DNA of 64,000 nucleotides from Phosphoribacter sp964647395 (lineage in GTDB: Bacteria > Actinomycetota > Actinomycetes > Actinomycetales > Dermatophilaceae), in the NCBI GenBank assembly GCA_964647395.1, contig CAZYHR010000004.1, positions 1-64,000 of the forward strand, given 5' to 3'. A program made the translations under genes and the position numbers. The notes under the pieces are model-generated. The model searched no databases. It saw only the letters and a list, made by a program, of their open reading frames with translations, and was not told the DNA's origin. This document shows positions 19,114 through 29,230 of this stretch, in pieces. Positions within the stretch are counted from its first letter, which is position 1, and every line of letters starts with the position of its first letter.

Positions 19114-22104
19114 CGCGCGCGCACCTGCCTCAGTCGCTCGGTCAACGATTCGGGGGCACCGGTCTGGGCCGGGCCGCCGGCCGCGGCGATCACGCCGAGG
19201 AAGACCTCCTCGAGGTGCTTGCGGCTGCTCACGCCGACGACGTCCGCGCCGACGGTGGTGAGAGCGCGGACGACGTCGGCGCGCGGCATCCCGGCGGTGA
19301 CGACCAGGCGCGGGTCGCCCTCGTCGTCGACGACCTCGACCGCGCCGACCCCCGCGACCGCGCGCAGCCGTGCCGCGACCGCCGCGACCTCGGCGACCGA
19401 GGTGCCGGACGCCAACTCGACGACGGTCGTGTCGGCCGAGTCGACCAGTTCGGCGACGGTGCCGGTCGTGACGACCCGACCGGCGTGCATGACGACGACG
19501 TGCGTGCAGGTCTGCTCGACCTCGGCGAGCAGGTGGCTGGAGACCACGACGGTGCGGCCGCCCGCGGCATACCGGGCCAGGATCGGGCGCATCGCCGCGA
19601 TCTGCGGCGGGTCCAGCCCGTTGGTCGGCTCATCGAGGACCAGCAGGTCGGGCAGCCCGAGCATCGCCTGGGCGATGCCGAGGCGCTGCCGCATGCCGTG
19701 GCTGTAGGACCGCACCGGCCGGTCGACGGCACCGCCGAGCGCAGCCACCTCGAGCGCCTCGGCGACGTGCGCCTCGGCGGCCGGCCGGCCGGTGGCGGCC
19801 CAGTAGGCGTGCAGGTTCTGCCGGCCGGTCAGATGCGGCAGGAAGCCCGGGCCCTCGATCAGCGCGCCGACGTGCACCAGTGCGGCCGAGCCGGGTTGGA
19901 CCGGCTGACCGCGCAGATAGGCCGCGCCGCCGTCGGGGTGGATCAGGCCCATGACCATCCGCAGCGTCGTCGTCTTGCCGGCGCCGTTAGGCCCGAGCAG
20001 CCCGACGACCTGGCCGCGCTCGGCCCGCCAGGACACGTCGTCGACGGCTCGGTGCCCGTCGGGATAGGTCTTGACCAATCCGTCGACGACCAGCGGCACG
20101 TCGGCCAGTTCGGGGCGGTCGGGCAGCCGGCGCCGACGCCGCCGGTCCCACGCCGAGACCCCGGCGATGAGCAGCAGCACCGCTGCGGTCGCGGCGAGCA
20201 CGCCGACCGTCTCGGGGTCGGTCGACGCCTGCTCGGCCAGCCGCTGGACCGGCAGGTCCGGCAGCACGAGTTCCGGGCCGAGTTGCAGCACGTCGGCGCG
20301 CGCGGCGCGGGGGTTGGCGTAGCCGACGTCGGTGGACGTCACCAGCACCCGGACCCGCGAGCCGGCCTCGACGACCCAGGTCGCCATCGGCAGGGCGACC
20401 TCGACCTCGGTGGGCCGCCCGGGTGTCGTCGCGACGCGCAGCGGGGCGACCAGGCGCCGCGGCAGCGTCGCCGCCCCGGCCCCGGTGACCTGCCACATGC
20501 TGACGTAGAGGGTCACCTCGGGACCGGTCGAGGTCACCGTGAGCCGGATCCGGGGAGCCCCGGCCACGTGGATCCGCTCGGCCGCCACCTCGGTGTCGAA
20601 GGCGGCGGATTGACCTGGGAGAGCAGCGAGTTGGTATGCCGCGACGCTCGCCTGCCCGGGCAGCCCGATCGCCGTCACCGAGGTCGGTTGGCCGCCCGGC
20701 GGCGTGAGGACCGTGCGCCGGTCCGGGCCGGCGAAGGCCAGCCGCGCCGGGGCCTGCTGCGACCAGGCCGCGGCGCCGTAGGCCGGACCGGTCAGCAGCG
20801 GGGCCTGCGACTGGCGCCGCGGGATCGGGTCGGCCAGGACGAAGGCCGGCGTCGAGCCGAGGCCGGGCTGGCCGGGCTGAGCGGGCCGGTCGACCGGCAG
20901 GTGGTCGGCCAGCCAGGTGCGGGTGGCCGCCTCGTCGAGGTCGGCGGTGCTGCTCGGCCCGTCGTGGCCGCCGTCGATCCAGCGGACCGCGACCGGAGTG
21001 CCCTGGGCGGTGAGGGCCCGCGCCGTCGCGTCGGCGTGCTCGAGCGGGAAGAGGGTGTCGGCCATGCCCTGGACCAGATAGGTCGGCACCCGCAGCCCGG
21101 ACAGCAGCGGCATGGGGCTGTGCGCCCGCAGCAGCGCGAGGAAGTACAGGCTGAACTGTGCTTCGGGAAAATCGCGCNNNNNNNNNNGCGGGCGATGCCG
21201 GGCTGGGCCGGCCGGACTCCGCCGCGGCCAGGAACAGCCGGCACACCGTCGGGTCGAAGCGTGCGCACAGCACTCCGGTCGGGGCCGTCGCCCCGGTCGG
21301 GGCCGGCCCCCCGGTCGCCGTCGGGCCACCGGTCGCCGTCGGCCCACCGGGCGCGGTCGGCCCACCGGTCGCCGTCGGGCCACCGATGGCGCCGGGGCCG
21401 CTGCCACCGCCGAGCCCGGCCAGGGCCGCCCCGCCGAAGAACCGCGAAGCCCAGAGCGCCTTGAACGGCCCCGGCTCCCGCGCCGCCGCCGGGTCCGGCG
21501 CCGGCGCCGCGTGCTGCGGGAAGAACGCGTCGGCCAGGTCGTGCCAGGTGACCCCGGCGACGACCGTGTCGATCCGCGGGTCGGTGGCCGCCGCCATGAG
21601 CGACAGCGCCCCGCCGTAGGACTGGCCGGCGACCGCGACCTCGGGGTCGGTGCCGGCGCGGCGCACCTCGGGCCGGGCCGCGAGCAGGTCGACCAGGGCT
21701 CGCGCGTCGGCGATCTCGAACGCCGGGTCGTTGAGGTGGATCCGCCCGCCGGACTGGCCGAATCCCCTTGCCGTATAGGTCAGCACGACATAGCCGCGCT
21801 GCCGCAGATCGTGGGCGCGCTCGTCGTTGTCGGACTTGGACCCGCCGAAACCGTGGGCGAGCAACACGGCCGGGCGCGGGGACGAGCCGGCCCCGTCGGG
21901 CAGGTAGAGCGACGCGTCGAGGTCGACCGGCGATCCGTCCGGTTCGGCGCCCACGGCGACCCGCAGTTGCTCGCTGCCGCTCTGCGCGACCGGCGCGACC
22001 CCGACCCCGGCAGCAGAGCCGGCCGTCAGCCCGACCAGACCCGACGCCAGAACCAGGCCAGCGACGCCGAGTCCGCGCGCGAGGCGACGCGGGGCGGCAT
22101 ACAT
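19110..22104 (-). CDS. Secreted alpha/beta hydrolase fused to ABC ATPase
   Basis: One long protein interrupted by a 10-N gap. It starts with a signal peptide (MYAAPRRLARGLGVAGLVLA). A CocE/PepX-like alpha/beta hydrolase follows, with nucleophile motif AGQSYGG, acid region QGMADTLFP and catalytic His in DGGHDGPSS. A beta-sandwich region comes next, then a transmembrane helix (GVLAATAAVLLLIAGVSAW). Finally there is a cytoplasmic ABC ATPase with GPNGAGKTT, signature YSHGMRQR and Walker B LLVLDEPTNGLDP. The two halves are in different frames on either side of the N run, as expected if the gap length is arbitrary. A Gly-Pro-Thr repeat linker precedes the gap. The topology puts the hydrolase outside and the ATPase inside, feeding the adjacent permease. 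Confidence 0.75.
21178..21187. other. Assembly gap of 10 N
   Basis: Ten unknown bases inside the hydrolase domain of the fusion gene. The flanking halves fit one protein if the true gap length restores frame. The nearby GGPTAT-encoding 18-bp repeats (about 21280-21390) may have caused the break. Confidence 0.95.
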
Positions 22105-22164
22105 GGGCGAAGCCTAAGCGGTCACCCCGTGGCCGACGGGACGGGCCAGCGGCCCGGCCTCAGA

Positions 22165-22677
22165 TCAGCGGAACTCGCGCCACTCGCGAGTGACGCAGCC
22201 CTCCTCGATCCGCCACATGCCGTTGTGCGAGCCGATGTCCAGGGTGGCCTTGAGCTGCAACAGGTTGATGCCCGGCGGGATGTCGAGCGAGACGACGTCG
22301 TGGTCGGGGGCGGCGGTGTAGACGCCGGCGCCCATGCCCTCCAGGCGGGCAGCGACCTGCTCGATGTCGCCGGGCTCCCAGCCGCCGATCGGCGGCACGA
22401 CGCGGATCGTCGCGTGCCCGCAGGAGTGCCGGACCTCGCCGGCCCACAGCTCGCCGGAGTCGTCCTTGGCCGCCTCGACGATGTCGCCGAGACCGATCCC
22501 GTCGACGAAGAACGGCACGTTGGCGACCTGGTAACGACCGGTGCCGAAGTCGAGGGCCCACATGCCCTCGCTGCTCACGGGAGCCGAGTAGTGCGTGCGG
22601 AATCGGATGCGGACGTAGTCCAGCGGCTGCGCCACATCCTCCAGCGCCCCGTCGGCGCTCATGGTCGTCTCAGACAT
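22165..22677 (-). CDS. DUF4265 family protein
   Basis: A 170-residue cytoplasmic protein matching my memory of DUF4265: VRIRFRTHYSAPVSSEGMWA, then GRYQVANVPFFVDGIGLGDI, and a later helix-strand region ending REWREFR. A second ATG six codons in (MSADGAL) is an alternative start. Function of the family is unknown; members often sit near contact-dependent or immunity loci, but nothing here suggests such a role. Confidence 0.75.
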   Translation of the reverse strand: MSETTMSADGALEDVAQPLDYVRIRFRTHYSAPVSSEGMWALDFGTGRYQVANVPFFVDGIGLGDIVEAAKDDSGELWAGEVRHSCGHATIRVVPPIGGWEPGDIEQVAARLEGMGAGVYTAAPDHDVVSLDIPPGINLLQLKATLDIGSHNGMWRIEEGCVTREWREFR

Positions 22678-22861
22678 ACCAGCAATGATCCCCGGGGGGC
22701 CCTGCGGTGGAGCACCCCCGACCGACCCGAAGTCGTCTCGTCCGTTCGGCCAGGCCCGACCGCCCGAACTGACTGTGGCATCACCATCGCCTTTCCCCCA
22801 GGATGGAGTGAGTCGAACGTCGCACGGTACCCCCGAGCCAGTGCGAAACCGACCAAGGTGA

Positions 22862-22899
22862 CCGAGGCCCGCCTGTCCCCCCGATCAGGTGGGCCTCGG
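22862..22899 (-). terminator. Terminator after the amidohydrolase gene
   Basis: CCGAGGCCCGCCTG (22862-22875) pairs with CAGGTGGGCCTCGG (22886-22899) in a 14-bp stem with a single G-U pair and a 10-nt loop. It lies 23 bp beyond the stop at 22923 of the leftward operon and should end it. Confidence 0.8.
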
Positions 22900-22922
22900 T
22901 CTATACCAAGGACTTTCGCGGC

Positions 22923-24461
22923 TCACAGCTGCAGGTGCGTGGCACGGCCGCCGACAAAGGTCGCCGCCACCGGGACCGCCATCAGGTAGGCCGCGGCCGC
23001 ACCGCTGTCCTGCGGGTCACCCGGCGCGGCGAGCGGGTCCACATCGAGCAGCACGAGGTCACCGGGTCGGCCGGGCCCGATCGTCGGCCGACCGTCGGTG
23101 CTCGCCGCCAGCGCCTCGGCCACCGTCATCGCCTGCTCGGGATGCCACGGCGGCCGGTCGTCGGCGCTGCGGTGCACCGCGGCCGCCATGGCCAGCCACG
23201 GATCCAGCGGCGAGACCGGCGCGTCCGAGCCGAGCACCACCCGGGCCCCCGCGTCGAGCAGCGCCCGGAAGGGGAAGCAGCGCTCCTCCCGGTCCGGCCA
23301 GCTGCACCCCAGCGTGTCCCGGTCGTCCCACAGGTGGTGCGGCTGGACGCTGGCGGCCAGCCCCAGCGCGGCCAGCCGCGGGATGTCCGGCCACTGGATC
23401 AGCTGGGCGTGCTCGATCGACCCCCGGGCCCCGGTGCGCTCGAAGGCGTCCAGCGCCGTCGCGACGGCCGCGTCGCCGATGGCGTGCACCGCGACCTCGA
23501 GCCCGTGCGCGGTCGCCCGGGCGGTGAGCTCGGTCAACTCGGCTGCGCTGAGGTTGGGCCGGCCGTGCGGGTGGTCGCTGCCCGGGTCATCGACGTAGGG
23601 CTGGCAGCAGTGCGCGGTCCGGGTGCCCAGCGACCCGTCGCTGATGACCTTGAGCGGACCCATGCGCAGCAGGCCCTCGCCCGCGCCCAACGGGTCGCCA
23701 GCGCGCAGCCCGGCGGCGATGACCGCGTCGAGCCCGTCCGCGTAGGTCGCGCCGCGGACCCGCAACTCGGTCACCCCGCGCGCGAAGCGGGCCGGCCAGT
23801 CGGTGTAGTTGGCCGCCAGCTCGAGCTCGACGATGCCGACGACACCCTTGGCGGCGGCGCGGCGGGCGGCCCGGGCCAGCCCCTCCTCGGCGTCGGCGTC
23901 GGCCCCGGGCAACTCGCCGAGCCGGACGAACAGCGGATACCAGTCGGTCTCGGCGACGACGCCGTCGGCCGGTGGCGCGCCGAGCAGGGCCAGCGCCCGG
24001 GAGTTGAGCCAGCCGTGGTGGGCGTCGCCGGCGACCAGGACGACGGGGTGCTCGCCGCTCACCGCGTCGAGCTCGGCGACGGTCGCCGGTCGGGGCCAGG
24101 TGGCGCTGCGGTGCCCCCACCCCTGGACCACCGAATCCCGTTGGTCTGCAGGCAGGTCCGCGATGTGCCGGGCGACCCGGTCGATGACCTCCGCAGCGCT
24201 GGCCGTCCCCGAGGTGTCGATCCGCCCGGCGTGCTGACCCCACTGGCGCAGGTGCACGTGCTGGTCCCACAGGCCCGGGATCGCCCACCGGCCGGCCCCG
24301 TCGTGGACCTGCTCCTGGCCCTCGGGGTCGAGGCGGGGGGCGACCTCACGGACGACGCCGTCGCGGATCCGCACGTCGACCTCCCCCGGGGGCGCGGCGA
24401 CACCACCGACCGGCACCAGCCGGACCGATCGGATCAACGTGGGCGGATAGAGCGCGGACAT
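22923..24461 (-). CDS. YtcJ-like metal-dependent amidohydrolase
   Basis: A 512-residue amidohydrolase. The start at 24461 follows GGAGGTCGCGAC. The amidohydrolase fold is shown by the N-terminal metal motif GLWDQHVHLRQWG, EVAVHAIGDAA in the middle, SIEHAQLI and the late aspartate motif VVLGSDAPVSPLDPW. A composite N- and C-terminal beta domain frames it. The family hydrolyses amide or formamide-like substrates; the substrate cannot be read from sequence. It ends a three-gene operon with a BadF-type kinase and an ATP-grasp protein. Confidence 0.8.
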   Translation of the reverse strand: MSALYPPTLIRSVRLVPVGGVAAPPGEVDVRIRDGVVREVAPRLDPEGQEQVHDGAGRWAIPGLWDQHVHLRQWGQHAGRIDTSGTASAAEVIDRVARHIADLPADQRDSVVQGWGHRSATWPRPATVAELDAVSGEHPVVLVAGDAHHGWLNSRALALLGAPPADGVVAETDWYPLFVRLGELPGADADAEEGLARAARRAAAKGVVGIVELELAANYTDWPARFARGVTELRVRGATYADGLDAVIAAGLRAGDPLGAGEGLLRMGPLKVISDGSLGTRTAHCCQPYVDDPGSDHPHGRPNLSAAELTELTARATAHGLEVAVHAIGDAAVATALDAFERTGARGSIEHAQLIQWPDIPRLAALGLAASVQPHHLWDDRDTLGCSWPDREERCFPFRALLDAGARVVLGSDAPVSPLDPWLAMAAAVHRSADDRPPWHPEQAMTVAEALAASTDGRPTIGPGRPGDLVLLDVDPLAAPGDPQDSGAAAAYLMAVPVAATFVGGRATHLQL

Positions 24462-24516
24462 GTCGCGACCTCCGGGTCGTCGGGCCTCCATTGTCGGGTG
24501 TCGAGGGGCGACCGGG

Positions 24517-25395
24517 CTATCGGACCAGTCGCTGCGCGAGGACGGCGGCCCCGTCCACCGGTTCGGCGGCGAGCACGGTGACCGCCGGAGCACCCGCCGC
24601 CACGACCCGCCCGCCGACCAGGCGCGCCCAGCCGGGGTGATGCACCGGCAGCCCCCCGGCGAGCAGCACCGGCAGCCACTCGCCCAGGCGTTGCGCGACG
24701 GTCGTCGCCAGGCCGGCCAGCGCCGCCGAGCCGGTGTCGACGATGGTCGCCGCCGCGGCGTCCCGGGCCGCGAGGTCGACGAGCGGACCGGCCAGGTCGG
24801 CCCAGTAGCGCCGCTCCGGCCGGGCGTAGACGACGGCGACGACCTCGAGCGGGTCGGCCACCCCGGCTCGGTACAGCACCAGCGCGCTCACCCGGTCGGG
24901 CGGCATCCCGGCGTCGGCCCGGGCCAGCGTGTGCCGGATCGCATCCCGGGCCAGCCCGTAGCCGCTGCCCTCGTCGCCGAGCAGGTACCCCCAGCCGCCG
25001 GCCCGCGCGGTCCGGCCGTCGCGGCCGACCCCGACCGCCACCGAACCGGTGCCCGAGACGACCGCGATACCCGCGTCGAGCCCCGCCGCCGGCAGCAGGG
25101 CGGTGGTGTCGTGCCCGACCCGCACCTGCGCCGCGGGCCACGCCGCGGCGACCAGGTCGGCGACCCGACGCTGACTGGCCGTCGTGTCGGCACCCGCCGC
25201 CGCGGCATACACCACCTGGACGCCGTCGCTGCCGAGCCGAGCCGCCAGGTCCTGCAACGCTGCTCGCGCCTGCTCGACGGACACGGACTGGAGGTTCGCG
25301 CTGCCGGTGCGCGCCCGGGCGACCTCGCGGCCGGCTCGGCGGCGCACCCCGGCGGTCTTGGACCCGCCGATGTCGAGACCGACGACGTCGCTCAC
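24517..25395 (-). CDS. BadF/NAGK-type sugar kinase
   Basis: An ASKHA-fold kinase of 292 residues, probably acting on N-acetylglucosamine or a related sugar. It has the phosphate-1 motif GLDIGGSKTAGV, the phosphate-2 region VVSGTGSVAVGV and the family block GGWGYLLGDEGSGYGLARDA. The protein is at the short end for the family. It starts 7 bp after the ATP-grasp gene stop and so is cotranscribed. Together with the amidohydrolase it suggests amino-sugar or cell-wall fragment recycling (inference). Confidence 0.8.
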   Translation of the reverse strand: MSDVVGLDIGGSKTAGVRRRAGREVARARTGSANLQSVSVEQARAALQDLAARLGSDGVQVVYAAAAGADTTASQRRVADLVAAAWPAAQVRVGHDTTALLPAAGLDAGIAVVSGTGSVAVGVGRDGRTARAGGWGYLLGDEGSGYGLARDAIRHTLARADAGMPPDRVSALVLYRAGVADPLEVVAVVYARPERRYWADLAGPLVDLAARDAAAATIVDTGSAALAGLATTVAQRLGEWLPVLLAGGLPVHHPGWARLVGGRVVAAGAPAVTVLAAEPVDGAAVLAQRLVR

Positions 25396-25402
25396 CGCGC
25401 GG

Positions 25403-26662
25403 TCATTCGCGCAGCCGCGCGGCCTCCTCGACGGCCCACAGGTCGACCAGCCCGTGGAAGTGGTCGAGGAACTCGTCGTGCTCGTGCGGGGGGTAGGTGG
25501 CTCGGACGGTGTCGCGCAGCATCCGGTCGAAGTCGGTCGAGGTGACCCAGTCGAGCACCTGCTCGTCCAGGTGCGGCAGGTGTTCGTCGCACCACTGCCA
25601 GTAGCGCTCGGTCTCGAAGTGCTCGTCGGCGAGCTCGAGATAGGCCGCGAGCTTGGCGTCGTAGTCGAGCGCCGGGTCGTCGGCGATCTCGAAGTAGCGG
25701 TCCGAGCGCAGTCCGATGGCGGCCCGGCGACCGGTGCACAGGCAGTAGACCGACCAGCGCACCAGCGCCCGGATGGCCCAGGGGAAGTAGTAGTGCAGCG
25801 AGGTCACCGCGACGTCCGGGCAGGCGTTGGCGTAGTCGATCGGATAGACCTCGTCGCCGCGCACGAGCATCTCGGCCGAGTTGAACTCCCAACCGAAGAA
25901 CGCGTTGACGATGCGGCTGATCGCCACCGCCTGCGAGCCGGCCGACTCGGACAGGAAGTGGTGCGACACGGCATACCGGTTGTGCATCGGCTTGTCCGGC
26001 CGGAAGTCCATGACCATGGTCTCCGGCCCGATCGACAGCGCCCGCGCGAACGACTCGTAGGGCACCGTCGCCTGCAGGTGCATGAGCATCTCGCCGGAGT
26101 CGTCGTAGGCCCGGTGCAGCTGCTCGGGGCCGTCGACCCGGCTCACGCCGCGCCAGCCGCCGCCGTCGAACGGCTTCATGTAGAGCGGGTAGCCCAGCTC
26201 CGACGCGATCGAGTCGAGGTCGAAGGCCCGGTTGTACTTGGCCGACGTGTAGGCCCACCGGACGTTGTCGACCGGGTTCTTGTAGGGCACCAGGATGGTC
26301 CGCGGCACCTTGAGCCCGAGCCGGATCATCGCGCAGTAGGCGCTGTGCTTCTCCATCGACTGGAAGGTGAAGGGGTTGTTGAGCAGGTAGGTTCCGTTGA
26401 CCAGCGCGGCCTTCTTGAGCCATTCGCGCGGGTGGTAGTACCAGTAGGCCAGCCGGTCGATGACCAGGTCCGGGCGGGCCGGATCGGTCAGGTCGAACGG
26501 CTCGATGGTGAGCCGCTCGCTGACGAAATCGTGGCTGCGGCCACCGTGCTCGACGGTGCCCACCCGGCGCAGGATGGCCTCGAAGGCGGTCGGCCAGTCC
26601 TCCTCCGCGCCGAGCAGCAGCCCGACGAGGTGACGGACGTGGGAGGCGCTCGGGTCGGTCAC
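25403..26662 (-). CDS. ATP-grasp family protein
   Basis: A 419-residue protein. GTG start at 26662 after AAGGAG. ATP-grasp features: KVPRTILVPYKNP, GYPLYMKPFDGGGWRGVSRV (the glycine-rich loop with a lysine), a central EMLMHLQATVP strand and the metal-binding end VYPIDYANACPDVAV. The C-terminal 100 residues are acidic and helical. Such ligases join a carboxylate to an amine or thiol with ATP. Substrate unknown; it leads the operon with kinase and amidohydrolase. Confidence 0.75.
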   Translation of the reverse strand: MTDPSASHVRHLVGLLLGAEEDWPTAFEAILRRVGTVEHGGRSHDFVSERLTIEPFDLTDPARPDLVIDRLAYWYYHPREWLKKAALVNGTYLLNNPFTFQSMEKHSAYCAMIRLGLKVPRTILVPYKNPVDNVRWAYTSAKYNRAFDLDSIASELGYPLYMKPFDGGGWRGVSRVDGPEQLHRAYDDSGEMLMHLQATVPYESFARALSIGPETMVMDFRPDKPMHNRYAVSHHFLSESAGSQAVAISRIVNAFFGWEFNSAEMLVRGDEVYPIDYANACPDVAVTSLHYYFPWAIRALVRWSVYCLCTGRRAAIGLRSDRYFEIADDPALDYDAKLAAYLELADEHFETERYWQWCDEHLPHLDEQVLDWVTSTDFDRMLRDTVRATYPPHEHDEFLDHFHGLVDLWAVEEAARLRE

Positions 26663-26708
26663 GACGGCTCCTTGGCTCGGCGGGGTGGAGCCATATTGGC
26701 ACGGCTCG

Positions 26709-26796
26709 GTATGCCGCGTCACCGCGGCCCGCCAGGCCGGGTCACCTCGCCTGATCCGCGACCTCGCGTCCGCCCGGTATGCCGCGTCACCGCGGA
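26709..26796. repeat. Two intergenic 20-bp direct repeats containing the 9-mer
   Basis: GGTATGCCGCGTCACCGCGG occurs at 26709 and again at 26777, exactly 68 bp apart. It lies between the ATP-grasp gene and the ABC permease gene. Both copies start with the window-wide GGTATGCCGC element. No gene lies here. Confidence 0.75.
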
Positions 26797-26827
26797 CTTC
26801 CCCCCGCGGCGACGGGGGCCGGCCCGG

Positions 26828-28411
26828 TCAGCCGACGACCGTGACGGTGACCAGTGCCCGGTGCTGGTCGTCGAGCCAGACGCGCCGGGCCCGCCACCAG
26901 CGGTGCAGCGACCACAGCAGCATCGGCACCGCGAGCGCGAGGACCAGTTCGGGCCGTCCGACCGACCCGAAGCCGCTGAACAGCAGCCCGGTCAACGTCG
27001 TCGTCAGCGCCAGCCGCGCGGAGTAGCCGACCATGACCAGCGGCGGCGCCGGAGTGGCCCGGGCGCTGCGCAACTCGGCCTGGTGCGGGTTGCGCACCGA
27101 CCAGTGCAACGAGGTGGCGGTGACCTGGACGGTGACGACAGCGACGCAGGCCAGCACGGCGACGACCTCGCCGGTCGTCGGGGTGCGGGCCCGCACGGCG
27201 GCGGCCAGCACGGTGATCGCGGCGCTGCCCAGCAGGGTCTCGACGAGCAGCCAGGCGCGCACGTCGAAGACGAGCGCCGGTGCCACCGGCAGGGACTCGC
27301 GCCAAAGCTGGCCGCGACCGTCCAGGCACCAGGCGTTGACGCCGAACAGCAGGGTGGCCCCCGAGGCGACCAGCCCGGCGAGCATCGTCACGACCGGCCA
27401 GTCCGGCCGCAGCGCGATGGAGCCCAGCGCGGGCAGCAGGACGGTGACGATGAGGCCGCGGCGCAGCGGCAGCGAGCGCAGCAGGCTGGCCCGGTCGATG
27501 CGCAGCAACATCCGGAAGTCGCTGCCCGGGTCGGGGCGGGCCGAGTGCCGGCGCGAGTCGATCCGCTCGACGTCCCGGGCCGGTCGCCGACCGACGGCCG
27601 CCGCGGGTGGGATGCCGGCCAGGACGGCGACCGACGCGACCGCCAGCAGGCCGAGCATCCAGCCGAGCCACCCGGCGCCGAAGCCGTGCTGGCGGGTGGC
27701 CCAGATCGCCTGTGCCAGACCGCCGGTGGGCAGGGCTGCAGCGACGTCGGCGAGGCGGCCGGTCGCCTGGAGCAGGCCCGGCACGGCGACGGCGGCGACG
27801 CCGAGCGCGGTGACCACGAGCCGGCCGTGCGGGCCGCGGCGCAGCCATTCGACGCACCAGCCGAGCGCCTGGGCGATCGCGGTCGCCGCGAGCATCCAGC
27901 CCAGCGCCAGGGCGACGCCGGCGGCCCAGCCGGCCGCTCCCCCGACGAACGAGGCCAGCGCCACGAGCAGCCAGGACTGGACGATCCAGGCCAGGTTGAG
28001 CGGTGCCATGACCAGGGCCCCGAGGTGGTCGGTCGCGGGCGACACCGGGAAGGCGGCCGCCTGGTCCTTGGCCAGCACCTCGCGGCCTCCGCCGGCCGCG
28101 GCCGAGGAGAGCAGGGTGATCGCGAGGAACACCGGCAGCACGCCGAGCAGTTGGGGTCGGATGCCCTCCGCGGTGAGGCCGGGCACGCTGGTCGACAGGT
28201 CGAGATAGGCCGGCCCGAGCACCAGCAGCGCGGTGAGGGCGGCCACCGTCCCGAGCCCGATGCGCAGCCGGCGGCTGCGCCGGGCCCGGGCGAAGCGGAA
28301 GCTCAGCAGCGCCCCCAGATCACGGATCGGGCTGGTGGACAACGGCGCTGCGGCCCGGACGTCGAGGCCCGAGGGCGCGCCGGGGGGAGCGGTGGGTGCG
28401 GTGCGCGGCAT
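26828..28411 (-). CDS. ABC transporter permease, large
   Basis: A 527-residue polytopic protein with about 12 hydrophobic segments in two halves, split by a cytoplasmic region around residue 265 (RDVERIDSRRHSARPDPGSD). The N-terminus is Pro/Ala-rich. It starts 5 bp after the stop of the ATPase gene, forming a two-gene exporter. The substrate is not predictable. The 9-mer GCGGCATAC spans the start codon, so the second codon is CCG by consequence. Confidence 0.75.
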   Translation of the reverse strand: MPRTAPTAPPGAPSGLDVRAAAPLSTSPIRDLGALLSFRFARARRSRRLRIGLGTVAALTALLVLGPAYLDLSTSVPGLTAEGIRPQLLGVLPVFLAITLLSSAAAGGGREVLAKDQAAAFPVSPATDHLGALVMAPLNLAWIVQSWLLVALASFVGGAAGWAAGVALALGWMLAATAIAQALGWCVEWLRRGPHGRLVVTALGVAAVAVPGLLQATGRLADVAAALPTGGLAQAIWATRQHGFGAGWLGWMLGLLAVASVAVLAGIPPAAAVGRRPARDVERIDSRRHSARPDPGSDFRMLLRIDRASLLRSLPLRRGLIVTVLLPALGSIALRPDWPVVTMLAGLVASGATLLFGVNAWCLDGRGQLWRESLPVAPALVFDVRAWLLVETLLGSAAITVLAAAVRARTPTTGEVVAVLACVAVVTVQVTATSLHWSVRNPHQAELRSARATPAPPLVMVGYSARLALTTTLTGLLFSGFGSVGRPELVLALAVPMLLWSLHRWWRARRVWLDDQHRALVTVTVVG

Positions 28412-28416
28412 ACCGG

Positions 28417-29184
28417 TCAGTCGAGCAGCGCCCGGTAGGCGCGCTCGCCCGCCTCGCCGGCCAACTCGCCGGCGCTGAGGTCGGCCACCTGGGAGCCGCC
28501 GCGCAGCACGACCGCCGTCGAGCAGGCCCGGGTCGCCAGGTCGCGCAGGTGGGTGGACACCACGACGCACGCGCCGCGCTCGCCGGCCCGGTCGATCTCG
28601 GTGAGGGTGGCCTCGACCCCGAGCGGGTCGACGCCGTCGAACGGCTCGTCGAGCAGCAGCACCTGCGGCTCGTGGAAGGCGGCCAGCACGACCGACATCC
28701 GCCGGCCCATGCCGTGCGAGAAGCCCGAGGTGACGCGGTGCGCGACGTCGCCGAGGCCGAAGCGCTCGAGCAACTCGCGGCCGCGGTCCTCCCAGCGGGG
28801 CACGCGGCGCAGCCGGGCGGCCAACTGCAGGTGCTCCCAGGGCGTCGCCCGCGGCACCAGCCCGCCCACGTCGGGGCAGTAGCCGGTGACCCGCTTGACA
28901 GCCATCGGGTCGGCGGCCACGTCGTGACCCGCGACGAGCACCGTGCCCGCGGTCGGCGGGATGACCCCGGCCAGGACCTTCATCGTCGTGGACTTGCCGG
29001 CTCCGTTGCGCCCGAGCAGCGCCGTCGCGCGGCCGCCCGGCAGGTGCAGGTCAACGCCGGCGACCGCCTCGACCGCGCCGAAGCGGACCACCAGGGCGCG
29101 CACATCGATCGCGGTCCGCTCGTCGCCGGCGGCGAGCCCGGGCGAGCCCGGCGCGGCGTACGAGGACGCGGAGGGAGCAGGCAT
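28417..29184 (-). CDS. ABC transporter ATP-binding protein
   Basis: A 255-residue ATPase: Walker A GRNGAGKSTT, Q-loop region in VTGYCPDVGGLVPR, signature FSHGMGRRM (a degenerate LSGGQ as common in ABC-2 exporters) and Walker B LLLDEPFDGVDP, then H-loop VVVSTHLRD. It is paired with the large permease downstream. Confidence 0.85.
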   Translation of the reverse strand: MPAPSASSYAAPGSPGLAAGDERTAIDVRALVVRFGAVEAVAGVDLHLPGGRATALLGRNGAGKSTTMKVLAGVIPPTAGTVLVAGHDVAADPMAVKRVTGYCPDVGGLVPRATPWEHLQLAARLRRVPRWEDRGRELLERFGLGDVAHRVTSGFSHGMGRRMSVVLAAFHEPQVLLLDEPFDGVDPLGVEATLTEIDRAGERGACVVVSTHLRDLATRACSTAVVLRGGSQVADLSAGELAGEAGERAYRALLD

Positions 29185-29230
29185 AGCAGCATGGTCACCC
29201 ACGGTCCTGCGGACCGGATCGACCGAACGG

